This document shows, in pieces, positions 29,946-38,574 of a stretch of DNA of 48,111 nt (position 1 is its first letter; every line of letters starts with the position of its first letter). The DNA comes from JAWLGW01 sp964569055 (GTDB lineage Bacteria; Planctomycetota; J058): NCBI GenBank assembly GCA_964569055.1, contig CAZMSZ010000007.1, forward strand, positions 1 to 48,111, in the 5' to 3' direction. The position numbers and the translations under genes are program-made. The notes beneath the pieces were generated by a model. The model did no database searches. It was not told the DNA's origin and worked only from the letters and a program-made list of their open reading frames with translations.

Positions 29946-32216
29946 ATGGCGAGCGCCGTCTACTTCTTCTTCCTCTCCGGCGCGAAGAAGGGACGGATCG
30001 AGCGGGCCGAGCTCGATCCGGCGACGGGCGCGGTCCGGATCGGTCGCCAGCCCTACTGCGAGGTGGCCCTCGATCCTTACGAGGACCTGCCCGCCTCGGG
30101 CGAGCACGCGCAGGTGCGGCTCGAGGCCGACGGCACGTTCACGCTCCACGACCAGAGCTCGTGGGGCACGTTCAAGAACGAGACCCGGATCCACGGTCCG
30201 GTCCCGCTCGCGACCGGCGACGTGATCACCCTGGGGCTCGACGACTCCGGGCGTCAGGGGCCGAGCCTCAAGTTCTACATGGAGAAGGACGTGCTCCGCT
30301 GCCCCGGCTGCGGCGGGCCCGTCTACAAGCGCCACTTCAAGTGCCCCGTCTGCCAGCGCAAGCACTGCCTGCGGTGCATCGACTTCGGGGCCAAGACCTG
30401 CAAGCCCTGCGGGCAGCAGCGCGTCGCGAGCGCGGCGGGCGCCTACGAGGTGCTCGACGACGACGACGACTCCGAGCCGGCGCGCGCGCCCGCGCGCGTG
30501 GTGATCTCCGGCAAGGAGGCCCAGCAGGTGCGCCGCGCCAAGGCGGCCAAGGCGGCGGCGAAGGCGGCCCAGGCGGCGCCGCGCCCGGCGAGCCCGCCCC
30601 CGGCCGCTCCGCCGGTCGACAAGCGGACCAAGCTCGCCCCGACGGCGCGCGCGCGGCGCGACCCCGGGGTGGTCGCCGAGCCGAGCGACGTCGGCTCGAA
30701 GAGCGGCTCGGGCGTGCGCGCCGGGAGCGGCGCCGCCTCGCCGCCCGACCCGCTCCGCGCGGTCAAGGCCCGCCATCCGCTCGAGTTCTCGCGCGAGCAC
30801 GCCGAGTTCGGCAGCGAGCCCGAGCTCAAGATCCCCGACCTCGACGACCTCGCCGTCCCTGCGCTCGACGACATCCCCACCGCGCACGGCGCCGAGGCGC
30901 GCCGCCCGAGCGAGCGCGCGAGCCCGACCCCGGCGACCGTCGACCCGCCGACGGGCGAGGTGATCGTGGCGCGGCGCGACCCGCGCCCCGACCGCGCGCC
31001 GCCGAGCCTCCCGCGGGCCGAGCCGGTGCAGCCGCGCGGCCACGTGCTCCCGCCGAGCAACAACATCGTGGCGCGGCGTCCGGCCGCGATCCCGTGCGAG
31101 CGCTGCGGCGAGCCGCTGGTCTCGTCGAGCTTCTTCGTGTGCGAGGGCTGCCGCGCGCGGCTGTGCCTGGGCCATCGCGGCGCGAGCGGCCGCTGCGATC
31201 GCTGCTCGCAGGCCGCCCCGCTCCGTCCGGGCGCGGCGGTCGTTCCGCCCGCTCCGAGCACGCCGCCCGCGCGCGCGCAGCCGCCGGCCCCGCCGCCGCT
31301 GCCGCGGCTGCCCACGCCGCCCGCGGTGCCGCGCGCACCCCTGCCCCCGCAGCCGCCCGGCGCCGCCTGGCCTCCGCCCGACGCCTCCGCCCCGCCGCCG
31401 GCGATCCCGCCCACCCAGCGGTTCTCGGGCCCGCGACCGCAGCCGCCCGCCTCGCTCCCCGACCCGTTCGCCTCGGGCAACCTCCGCCTCCCCGGCTCGA
31501 ACCCGTTCGCCTCGTCCGGCGCGCCGGACCCGTTCGCGAACGACCCGTTCGCGCCGCCCGCGGACCCGTTCGCGCCGCCCGCGGACCCGTTCGCGCCGCC
31601 GCCGCCTCACGCCCGCGGGGCCGCGCCGCTGCCCGATCCGTTCGCCTCGGGGAGCGGGCGCACGCCTGCGAACGCCAACCCGTTCGTGCCTGGGAGCGGC
31701 CGGACGCCCGCCAGCGCCAACCCGTTCGCGCCGGGGAGCGGCCGGACGCCCGCCAGCGCCAACCCGTTCGCGCCGGGGAGCGGCCGGANNNNNNNNNNNN
31801 NNNNNNNNNNNNNNNNNNNNNNNNNNNNNNNNNNNNNNNNNNNNNNNNNNNNNNNNNNNNNNNNNNNNNNNNNNNNNNNNNNNNNNNNCAACCCGTTCGC
31901 GCCGGGGAGCGGCCGGACGCCCGCCAGCGCCAACCCGTTCGCGGCCGGCGCGCCGGACGATCCGTTCGCGCTCCCGCCCGCACCTCAGCTCGAGGAGCAG
32001 TCGCTCCTCGACACGCAGCACGAGGGCACGCGCTGGGGCGAGGTCCGCCAGGACTTCCTCGAGACGGCGGCCGAGAGCGGCGACGACCTCGCCGCGCCGC
32101 CGCCCGGCTTCGCCGGCGAGGACGACCTCGAGCGGGTCCGCTTCGAGTGCCCCTACTGCGACCGCCCCCTCGCGGCGCACGCCCAGCGCTGCCCGCACTG
32201 CGCGCGGGACCTCTGA
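29946..32216 (+). CDS. FHA/zinc-ribbon protein with NPF/DPF repeats
   Basis: Residues ~1-112 form an FHA domain (IGRQPYCEV, SGEHAQV, DQSSWGTFKN), which in this family binds phosphothreonine. It is followed by a Cys-rich zinc module (C119 to about C155), an Ala/Lys linker, a second module (CERCG to CDRC) and a long Pro-rich region. Next come 13 visible NPF or DPF tripeptides, partly in 14-residue tandem units, and finally a C-terminal zinc ribbon (CPYC/CPHC). No signal peptide or membrane helix is seen, so it is probably cytoplasmic. A 100-N gap lies in the repeats; total length and frame across it are assumed. Its ligand is unknown; a link to the kinase at 1512 is only a guess. Confidence 0.82.
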   Translation: MASAVYFFFLSGAKKGRIERAELDPATGAVRIGRQPYCEVALDPYEDLPASGEHAQVRLEADGTFTLHDQSSWGTFKNETRIHGPVPLATGDVITLGLDDSGRQGPSLKFYMEKDVLRCPGCGGPVYKRHFKCPVCQRKHCLRCIDFGAKTCKPCGQQRVASAAGAYEVLDDDDDSEPARAPARVVISGKEAQQVRRAKAAKAAAKAAQAAPRPASPPPAAPPVDKRTKLAPTARARRDPGVVAEPSDVGSKSGSGVRAGSGAASPPDPLRAVKARHPLEFSREHAEFGSEPELKIPDLDDLAVPALDDIPTAHGAEARRPSERASPTPATVDPPTGEVIVARRDPRPDRAPPSLPRAEPVQPRGHVLPPSNNIVARRPAAIPCERCGEPLVSSSFFVCEGCRARLCLGHRGASGRCDRCSQAAPLRPGAAVVPPAPSTPPARAQPPAPPPLPRLPTPPAVPRAPLPPQPPGAAWPPPDASAPPPAIPPTQRFSGPRPQPPASLPDPFASGNLRLPGSNPFASSGAPDPFANDPFAPPADPFAPPADPFAPPPPHARGAAPLPDPFASGSGRTPANANPFVPGSGRTPASANPFAPGSGRTPASANPFAPGSGRXXXXXXXXXXXXXXXXXXXXXXXXXXXXXXXXXXNPFAPGSGRTPASANPFAAGAPDDPFALPPAPQLEEQSLLDTQHEGTRWGEVRQDFLETAAESGDDLAAPPPGFAGEDDLERVRFECPYCDRPLAAHAQRCPHCARDL
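31677..31940 (+). repeat. 42-bp coding minisatellite (NPF repeat) in the FHA gene
   Basis: Tandem 42-bp units encode NPFAPGSGRTPASA with minor variants (NPFV, TPAN). Units flank the gap on both sides in the same frame register. Copy number is unknown. Confidence 0.9.
31789..31888. other. Scaffold gap (100 N) inside the NPF repeats
   Basis: A run of exactly 100 N within nearly identical 42-bp repeats, so repeat collapse is the likely cause. Confidence 0.97.
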
Positions 32217-32229
32217 GCGGGGAGCGCTG

Positions 32230-32261
32230 GCGGGCCCACGGGTCCAAGCCCGCGTCTTCTC
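32230..32261 (+). terminator. Hairpin after the FHA gene
   Basis: The stem is GCGGGC (32230-32235) with GCCCGC (32248-32253), followed by GTCTTCTC. It begins 13 bases after the stop and is a modest terminator candidate in the 174 bases before hemN. Confidence 0.4.
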
Positions 32262-32390
32262 ACGAGTGAAACCATGTCCCGTCGGCGTGACCGGCCCGGG
32301 CGCGGGATCGCCGAGGTCGCGTCCAGGCCGCGTTCCCAGGCGAGCGGCGGCCCACGCCGCCTGGCGCGGTGGTTGCTCCCGCTGGGGCCC

Positions 32391-33764
32391 GTGAGCACCA
32401 TCGACCTCGACATTCCCCCGGCGCTGCTCGAGCGGCTGAGCCAGCCTGGCCCGCGCTACACCTCCTACCCCACCGCCAACGTGTTCGACGAGCGCTACGG
32501 CCCCGCGGACCAGCGGCGCGCGCTGGGGCTCCTCGGCGCGAGCGGGCGGCCGGTCTCGCTGTACGTGCACCTCCCGTTCTGCCGCTCGCTGTGCCACTAC
32601 TGCGCCTGCAACGTGGTGATCTCGCGCGACCCCACCGCGGCGGACCGCTACCTCGACCACCTCGAGCGCGAGGCGGACCTGGTGCACGCGGCCCTGGGGC
32701 GCACGCCGCGGGCGGTGGCCGTGCACCTCGGCGGCGGGACGCCGACCTTCCTCTCGCCCGCGCAGCTCGAGCGGCTGCACGCGACCCTGGCGGCGCGCTT
32801 CGACCTCTCGCGCGCGCGCGAGCAGGCGGTCGAGGTCGACCCGCGCGTGACCACGCGCGAGCAGCTGGCGGTGCTGGCCGAGTGCGGCTGGAACCGCGCC
32901 AGCTTCGGCGTGCAGGACTTCGACCCCGACGTGCAGCGGGCGATCAACCGCACCCAGTCGGTCGAGCAGACCGCCGAGCTGGTGGCGGCGGCGCGCGAGC
33001 TGGGTTACCGCGGGATCAACGTCGACCTGATCTACGGGCTCCCGTTCCAGCGCGAGGAGACCTTCGCGCGCACGCTGGAGGCGGTGCTCGCGATCGCCCC
33101 CGACCGGCTCGCGCTCTACTCCTACGCCCACCTGCCGCGGCTCCGCCCGGCGCAGGGTCGGTTCGATCGGCGCGGCTACCCCATGCCGGGGCCGACCGAG
33201 AAGTACGCCCTGTTCCGGCGCGCGGTGCTGACCTTCCTCGCGGCGGGCTACCTGCACGTGGGCATGGACCACTTCGCGCGGCCCGAGGACGAGCTGGGCC
33301 GCGCGCTCGGGCGGGGCGAGCTGCACCGCGACTTCCAGGGCTACACCGTGCGGGCCGCGGGCGACCTCGTGGCGCTCGGCGTGTCGGCGATCGGCGACCA
33401 CGCGGGCGCCTACGCGCAGAACGCGCGCGAGCTCGACGCCTGGCGCGCCGCGATCGAGCGGGGCGAGCTGCCGACCGCGCGCGGCTGGTGGCTGAGCGAG
33501 GAGGACCTCGCCCGGCGCGAGGCGATCGTGGCCCTCATGACGGGGGCGCCGCTCCCCGCGGACTTCGCGACCCGCTACGCCCGCGAGCTGGCCGGCATGG
33601 ACGACCTCGTGGACGACGGTCTGGTCGAGCGCACGCCCGAAGGGATCGCCGTCACCCCGCTCGGGCGGTTCTTCCTGCGCAACATAGCCATGCGCTTCGA
33701 CCGCTACCTCCCCCCGCCCACCCCGGGCGGCCGGCCGCTGCCGACCTTCTCGCGCACGGTCTGA
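32391..33764 (+). CDS. hemN: Oxygen-independent coproporphyrinogen III dehydrogenase
   Basis: This 457-residue radical-SAM enzyme has the HemN cluster motif C64-RSL-C68-HY-C71-A-C73, GPRYTSYPT near the N-terminus, GGGTPTFL, GVQDFDPDVQ and INVDLIYGLPFQ. It converts coproporphyrinogen III to protoporphyrinogen IX without oxygen, feeding heme synthesis. The GTG at 32391 gives 457 residues, the same length as E. coli HemN, and a family-like N-terminus. An ATG at 32274 would add 39 Arg-rich residues. No clear ribosome site precedes the GTG. Confidence 0.92.
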   Translation: MSTIDLDIPPALLERLSQPGPRYTSYPTANVFDERYGPADQRRALGLLGASGRPVSLYVHLPFCRSLCHYCACNVVISRDPTAADRYLDHLEREADLVHAALGRTPRAVAVHLGGGTPTFLSPAQLERLHATLAARFDLSRAREQAVEVDPRVTTREQLAVLAECGWNRASFGVQDFDPDVQRAINRTQSVEQTAELVAAARELGYRGINVDLIYGLPFQREETFARTLEAVLAIAPDRLALYSYAHLPRLRPAQGRFDRRGYPMPGPTEKYALFRRAVLTFLAAGYLHVGMDHFARPEDELGRALGRGELHRDFQGYTVRAAGDLVALGVSAIGDHAGAYAQNARELDAWRAAIERGELPTARGWWLSEEDLARREAIVALMTGAPLPADFATRYARELAGMDDLVDDGLVERTPEGIAVTPLGRFFLRNIAMRFDRYLPPPTPGGRPLPTFSRTV

Positions 33765-33788
33765 GGGCGGTGGCGAGGTCGGATCCGA

Positions 33789-33929
33789 GGAAACAGGGAA
33801 TATCAACAGGGAACAGGGAACTGGAAATGAGGAATGGCTGTCGCTGCCCGCGGGCGCCCCCGAGCGCGGCGTGAAGCAGGCGTTCTGGCATTCTTCATTT
33901 CCAGTTCCCTGTTGATATTCCCTGTTTCC
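33789..33929. repeat. AT-rich inverted repeat element, copy 2 (complete)
   Basis: Left arm 33789-33836 and right arm 33889-33929 pair over 41 bases with one mismatch. The left arm carries one extra copy of the heptamer CAGGGAA. Arms contain AACAGGGAATATCAACAG and CTGGAAATGA. The 52-base centre is GC-rich. Folded as RNA or single-stranded DNA it would be a very long hairpin. It shares GAATATCAACAG with copy 1 at 25380. The element fills much of the 302 bases between hemN and pncB; the remainder holds the pncB promoter region. Confidence 0.85.
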
Positions 33930-34019
33930 GAACGTTCCTTTCCCGCATCGCCGTCCGACCGCCTCCAACGGCCTGAAAGCCCCCGCTCCGCTCGCCTTTC
34001 TCCCCCTCGGCCCCGGCGG

Positions 34020-34061
34020 TAGCATCGACGCTCGGCTCGGCGCCGCGGCGCGAGAGGGAGG
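34020..34061 (+). promoter_or_regulatory. pncB -10 candidate and ribosome site supporting a TTG start
   Basis: TAGCAT (34020-34025) is a possible -10 box. GGGAGG at 34056-34061 lies 5 bases before TTG 34067, which supports that rare start codon; the next in-frame ATG is about 22 codons later. Confidence 0.45.
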
Positions 34062-34066
34062 CACCG

Positions 34067-35449
34067 TTGAGCGTATTCGACTCGCCGGGGCGGCGCGCCG
34101 ACGGCCTGCGCACCGACTTCTATCAGCTCACCATGGCCGCGGCCATGCACCGGGCTGGGCTCGCGCACCGGGCCACGTTCGAGCTGTTCACGCGCCGGCT
34201 CCATCCCAACCGCGGCTACTGGGTCGCCGCCGGCCTGGAGCAGGCGCTCGACTACGTGGAGGGCCTGCGCTTCTCCGAGGAGCAGGTCGCGTTCCTCGCC
34301 AGCCACCCCGCCTTCCGCGGGGGCGGCCACGAGCGGTTCTTCGACTACCTGCGCGGGTTCTGCTTCTCGGGCGAGGTGTGGGCCGTCCCCGAGGGGACGC
34401 CGGTGTTCCCCTGGGAGCCGCTCCTGCGCGTGAGCGCGCCCGCGGTCGAGGCCCAGCTCCTCGAGACCTACCTGCTCTCGCTGGTGAACTTCCAGACCCT
34501 GATCGCGAGCAAGGCCGCGCGGGTGTGGTTCGCCTGCCGCGACCACGCCTTCGTCGACTTCGGCACGCGCCGCGCTCACGGGCCCGAGGCGGGCGAGCTG
34601 GCGGCCCGCGCCGCCTACATCGCGGGCGCCTGGGGCACCTCCAACGTCGAGGCCGCGCACCGCCTGGGGATCCCGGTGACCGGCACCTTCGCCCACTCGT
34701 GGGTCATGAGCTTCGCCGACGAGGACGAGGCGTTCCGCCGCTACGCCGAGGCGTTCCCGCGCGCGACCACGCTCCTGATCGACACCTACGACACGGTGGC
34801 CGCCGCCCGCCGGATCGTGGCCGAGCAGCTCCCCTGCAAGGCGGTCCGCCTCGACTCGGGCGACCTGCGCCAGCTCAGCCTCGACGTGCGCCGCGTGTTC
34901 GACGAGGGGGGGCGCCCCGAGATCCAGATCGCGGCCTCGGGCGACCTCAACGAGGAGAAGATCGACGCCATGGAGCGGGCCGGCTGCGCGATCGACCTGT
35001 ACGGGGTCGGGACCGAGCTGGTCACGAGCAAGGACTGCCCGGCCCTGGGCGGCGTCTACAAGCTGGTCGAGCTGCACGGCGAGGACGGCGCGCGCTACCC
35101 GATCAAGCTGGCCGCCTCGAAGAAGAGCTGGCCCGGCGCCAAGCAGGTCTACCGGCGCGAGGCCGAGGGTCGCCTGGGCGGAGACGTGATCGCGCTGGCG
35201 AGCGAGCCCGCGCCCGCCGGGCGCCCGCTCCTCGAGCGCGTCCTGGCCGACGGGCGGCGCCTCGCGCCCTCGCCGGCGCTGGCCGAGGTGCGCGCCCGCT
35301 GCCTCGAGCAGCTGCGCGCGCTGCCCGACGAGGTGGCCCGGCTCGAGGCGCCCGGGCCCTACCCGGTGGAGCGGAGCGAGGCCGTGGTGGCCCTCGCCGA
35401 CCGCGCCCGCGACGAGGCGCTGGCGCGCCTGCAAGGAGGTGAGCGGTGA
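34067..35449 (+). CDS. pncB: Nicotinate phosphoribosyltransferase
   Basis: This 460-residue enzyme of the NAPRTase family makes nicotinate mononucleotide from nicotinate and PRPP. Signatures: LRTDFYQLTMA at the N-terminus, VDFGTRRAHG with the family's conserved Arg/His, GTSNVEAAHRLGIPVTGTFAHSW, VRLDSGDL and YGVGTELVTS. The start is TTG with a strong ribosome site. It heads an operon with pncA and a Nudix gene, each joined by GTGA overlaps, so the products should be made together. Confidence 0.94.
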   Translation: MSVFDSPGRRADGLRTDFYQLTMAAAMHRAGLAHRATFELFTRRLHPNRGYWVAAGLEQALDYVEGLRFSEEQVAFLASHPAFRGGGHERFFDYLRGFCFSGEVWAVPEGTPVFPWEPLLRVSAPAVEAQLLETYLLSLVNFQTLIASKAARVWFACRDHAFVDFGTRRAHGPEAGELAARAAYIAGAWGTSNVEAAHRLGIPVTGTFAHSWVMSFADEDEAFRRYAEAFPRATTLLIDTYDTVAAARRIVAEQLPCKAVRLDSGDLRQLSLDVRRVFDEGGRPEIQIAASGDLNEEKIDAMERAGCAIDLYGVGTELVTSKDCPALGGVYKLVELHGEDGARYPIKLAASKKSWPGAKQVYRREAEGRLGGDVIALASEPAPAGRPLLERVLADGRRLAPSPALAEVRARCLEQLRALPDEVARLEAPGPYPVERSEAVVALADRARDEALARLQGGER

Positions 35450-36045
35450 GCGAGGTGGCGTTCCTCGACGTCGACACCCAGGTCGACTTCATCGAGCCGC
35501 ACGGCGAGCTCCATGCGCAGGGCGCGGAGCTGATCAAGGGGAACCTGGCGCGCCTGGTCTCCCACGCGCGCGCCGCGGGGATCCCGCTGGTGGCGTCGGT
35601 CGACGCGCACCGCGAGGGCGACGCGGAGTTCAGCGAGTACCCGCCGCACTGCCTGGTCGGGACGCCGGGGCAGGAGAAGCTGCCGGAGACCCGCACGCCC
35701 GACATGACGTTCGTGCCGAGCGAGCCGCAGCGCTCGCTCCCCGACCCGACGCAGGCGCACGTGGTGCTCGAGAAGCAGCGCTTCGACCTGTTCACCAACC
35801 CCAACGCCGAGGCGGTGCTGCGGGCCACGGGGGCCAAGGAGTTCGTGGTGTTCGGGGTGGTGACCGAGGTGTGCGTGCGCTACGCGGTGGACGGGCTGCT
35901 GGCCCGCGGCTACGGCGTGCGCCTGGTGGGCGACGCGATCTGGCCGATCCGCCCCGAGGAGGGCGAGCGCGCCCTGGCGGAGATGCGCGCCCGGGGCGCG
36001 CGGCTGGTGACCACCGACGAGGTGGTCGGGGCGGTGGCGGCGTGA
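35446..36045 (+). CDS. pncA: Nicotinamidase
   Basis: This 199-residue isochorismatase-fold hydrolase has the catalytic triad D10 (VDTQVDF), K110 (LEKQRFDLF) and C143 (VTEVCVRYA), with D53, H55 and H68 as likely metal ligands. It deamidates nicotinamide to nicotinate, the substrate of the adjacent PncB. Isochorismatase or another amidase remains possible from fold alone, but the metal-site residues and the operon favour nicotinamidase. GTG start overlapping pncB by 4 bases. Confidence 0.9.
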   Translation: MSEVAFLDVDTQVDFIEPHGELHAQGAELIKGNLARLVSHARAAGIPLVASVDAHREGDAEFSEYPPHCLVGTPGQEKLPETRTPDMTFVPSEPQRSLPDPTQAHVVLEKQRFDLFTNPNAEAVLRATGAKEFVVFGVVTEVCVRYAVDGLLARGYGVRLVGDAIWPIRPEEGERALAEMRARGARLVTTDEVVGAVAA

Positions 36046-36830
36046 GCGAGGCGCCGCTCGGCGACGAGCCGCTGGTCCGCGAGGTGGAGGTGGTCGAGGA
36101 CCGCACCGCCAGCTCGCGCTGCGACGAGGGGTTCTTGCGGCTGCGCCGCCTGGTGCTGCGCAACACCTACACCGACGGCACCCGCTCGGAGACCTACCCC
36201 TGCGACATCGTGTCGCGCCGCTCGATCGACGCGGTGGCGGTCGTGCTGTGGCACCGCGAGCCCGACGGGCGGATCCTGGTGCACTACCGCGAGGGGACGC
36301 GCCCGCCGCTGTGGCTGCGCCGCGCCAAGCAGGACGAGCTCCCGCACAAGGACTCGCGCCTCTACGACCGGATCGGCGAGATCGTGGCGGGGGTGCTCGA
36401 GCAGGGCGATGACGGGGTCGCGGGCGTGCGCCGGCGCGGCGCGATCGAGGCCAAGGAGGAGGCGGGCTACGACGTCGACCCCGCCAAGGTCCACGACCTC
36501 GGCCTGCACGGCTTCTTCCCCACGCCGGGGGTGACCGACGAGAAGGTCTACCTGGTCTCGGCCGAGGTCGACCCGACCCGCCGCGGCGCGGCCGAGGGCG
36601 ACGGGTCGGTCATGGAGCAGGGCTCGCGCCTGGTGACCCGCGAGCTGCGCGACGCGATCGGGGCTTGCCGCGCCGGCGAGATCCCCGACGCCAAGACCGA
36701 GCTGGGCCTGCTGCGCCTGGCCGATCAGCTCGGCTACCTGCCCCAGCTCGACTGCTTCGTGCAGGACCTCCCGCCCGAGCTGCGCGCGCGCTACGACCCG
36801 CTCGGGGTCGCTCAGTTGCCGACCGGGTAG
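36042..36830 (+). CDS. Nudix hydrolase, probably acting on an NAD-related nucleotide
   Basis: This 262-residue protein has a Nudix-like region in which the EAKEEAGY core fits EUxEExGU, although the residue before the first Glu is Ile rather than the usual Arg. The fold is extended at both ends. Overlap with pncA (GTGA) suggests ADP-ribose, NADH or a similar dinucleotide as substrate, as for other Nudix proteins in NAD operons; the sequence does not settle which. The end overlaps the convergent gene by 19 bases. Confidence 0.78.
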   Translation: MSEAPLGDEPLVREVEVVEDRTASSRCDEGFLRLRRLVLRNTYTDGTRSETYPCDIVSRRSIDAVAVVLWHREPDGRILVHYREGTRPPLWLRRAKQDELPHKDSRLYDRIGEIVAGVLEQGDDGVAGVRRRGAIEAKEEAGYDVDPAKVHDLGLHGFFPTPGVTDEKVYLVSAEVDPTRRGAAEGDGSVMEQGSRLVTRELRDAIGACRAGEIPDAKTELGLLRLADQLGYLPQLDCFVQDLPPELRARYDPLGVAQLPTG

Positions 36831-38428
36831 ACCGCCACCTCGCCGTTCTCGAAGGCGGGCGGCGCCCAGCGCGGGCGGAACCGCTCGCCCGCCAGGACCA
36901 GCACCGGCGGGCCGCCCTCGGGCGGGCGGATCGCCACCACCCAGCGCACGCGCCCCGCCAGGAGGCCCGTGAAGCGCGGCGGTTCGCCGCTGGCCTCGGC
37001 CTCCGCGAGCGCCGCGACCGCGGGCGCGTAGTCCTCGGGCCTGCGCCGCCCCTGGTGCGGGTGCCCGTGGAGCAGCCGGCAGGGGCCGTGGGTCGGGAGC
37101 CACAGGCTGGCCCGCGCGTCGGCGAGCACCACCTCGTCGGGCCCGGTGCGCGCGACGACCCAGGCGAACCCCTCCACCCGGGCCGCGGGGACGTAGTCGG
37201 GCGGGCCGCCGAGCCGGTAGCTCAACAGGTCGTAGCCCACCAGGAACGCGGTGCCCGTGCAGCACAGCGCGAGGGCACAGGCGGCCACGGTCCGGCGCTG
37301 CTGGCCCAGCCACACGCCCGCCAGGATCGCGAGCGGGAGCGGCCAGCCCTCCACCAGCCGGCGCTGGAACGCGAACGGCAGGTAGATCAGGAGCCAGGGG
37401 AGGAGCGCCCAGGCGGTCACGAACCAGCGCGCCTCGGGCGCGCCGCCCTGCTCGCGCCAGCGGCGGGAGCCGAGCAGGGCCAGGATCCAGGTCGCGCCGT
37501 AGGCGAGCGCGTACTGGAGCGGCGGGGGGCTGGCGAGCACGTTGGCGGCGCGCCAGCCCGCGGCGGCGGGGTCGAGCAGGACGGTGACCGCCACGACCGC
37601 TACGGCCAGCACCCCCGCGGCGCCGAGCGCGCCGGCGGCCGCGAGCAGGCGCCGGGCGGGCAGGCCGCGCCGGCGCGCCAGCAGCAGCAGGAGCCCGATC
37701 AGGAGCGCGGCGGTGGGCGCGTCGTAGGGCCGATCGAGGAGCAGCCACAGCGTGGCGCCGCAGGCGAGCAGGAGCGAGCGGCCCGGGCGCGCGGCGTCGG
37801 GCTCGAGCGCCGCGCGGGTGGCGAGGACCAGCTCGCACAGGAGCCACAGCGCCGCGGCGAAGTGGGGCGCCTCGAGCAAGGTGGCGAACACGTTCGCCTC
37901 GGGCTGGGTGGCGTCGGGCCAGTAGGAGACGAGCCCGCCGTCGCCGCGCAACAGCCACGAGGCCCAGGAGAGCCCGCTCCCCAGGCAGGCCAGACAGAGG
38001 GCGCGCCAGCGGGCGCGCTCGGTGGGGAGGAAGGCCGCCAGCAGGCGGTAGATCGCGAGCACCGCCAGGACGCCGAACACGAGGCGCGCGGCGTGGAACG
38101 CGGTCCGCGCCGAGCAGCCGGTGAGCCGCGCCAGCCAGCCCGTGAGCAGGTACGTGGGCCGCAGCTCACCCCTCCCGCGCGGGTCGGGCGTGTAGGGGTT
38201 CTGGATCAACCACTCCCCGGCGCGCACCCGCTCGACCCGCGCCAGGTTGGCGGCGAGGTCGGGCGCGTTCACCGACCGCGTCCCGCGGAACAGCTCGTCG
38301 GGCCCGGCCCAGCGCGCTCCGACCGCGAACGGGATCAGCGAGGCCACGAGCAGCGCGACGCCGAACGCGGCGACCAGGCCGAGGCGCAGCGGCTCGGGAG
38401 CGGAGGGAGCGGCGTCGGCGGGCGCCAT
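36812..38428 (-). CDS. Large polytopic membrane protein, glycosyltransferase-C-like
   Basis: This 538-residue protein has around ten or more helices in the first 400 residues and a soluble C-terminal domain of about 130 residues. A first outer loop with acidic residues (AGPDELFRGT) after helix 1 and an overall GT-C-like layout suggest a lipid-linked sugar transferase, but I do not recognise a specific family. The C-terminal 19 bases overlap the Nudix gene on the other strand. Divergent from the histidine kinase with 146 bases between. Confidence 0.6.
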   Translation of the reverse strand: MAPADAAPSAPEPLRLGLVAAFGVALLVASLIPFAVGARWAGPDELFRGTRSVNAPDLAANLARVERVRAGEWLIQNPYTPDPRGRGELRPTYLLTGWLARLTGCSARTAFHAARLVFGVLAVLAIYRLLAAFLPTERARWRALCLACLGSGLSWASWLLRGDGGLVSYWPDATQPEANVFATLLEAPHFAAALWLLCELVLATRAALEPDAARPGRSLLLACGATLWLLLDRPYDAPTAALLIGLLLLLARRRGLPARRLLAAAGALGAAGVLAVAVVAVTVLLDPAAAGWRAANVLASPPPLQYALAYGATWILALLGSRRWREQGGAPEARWFVTAWALLPWLLIYLPFAFQRRLVEGWPLPLAILAGVWLGQQRRTVAACALALCCTGTAFLVGYDLLSYRLGGPPDYVPAARVEGFAWVVARTGPDEVVLADARASLWLPTHGPCRLLHGHPHQGRRRPEDYAPAVAALAEAEASGEPPRFTGLLAGRVRWVVAIRPPEGGPPVLVLAGERFRPRWAPPAFENGEVAVYPVGN

Positions 38429-38562
38429 GGAGGCATTAGAGCAGGTCGCGCGCGCCCGCTCGGCCGGTTCGGGGCGCCGGGCGCTCGCGCAGCCCGGCGT
38501 CGGTCACGCCTCGGGTTTGCCAGATCTTCAGCCAGGCCCGCCGTGAGGCGAGGGCGGGCGTC

Positions 38563-38568
38563 TATGAT
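38563..38568 (+). promoter_or_regulatory. Candidate -10 element (TATGAT), leaderless arrangement
   Basis: TATGAT lies 6 bases before the histidine kinase ATG with no ribosome site between. The match to TATAAT is good (5 of 6), but no -35 box is obvious. Confidence 0.5.
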
Positions 38569-38574
38569 CGGCCC

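Noticed and set aside
32274..32390. Longer hemN start at ATG 32274
   Set aside because: It adds 39 Arg-rich residues absent from the family; GTG 32391 gives the usual length of 457.
33789..33929. Inverted repeat as an integron attC site or REP/RAYT element
   Set aside because: No GTTRRRY core at the end, no GTAG tetranucleotide, no integrase or RAYT gene nearby.
29604..34064. 1486-codon minus-strand frame across the FHA, hemN and repeat region
   Set aside because: It mirrors genuine plus-strand genes, passes through a gap and both arms of the inverted repeat, and has no recognisable domain.
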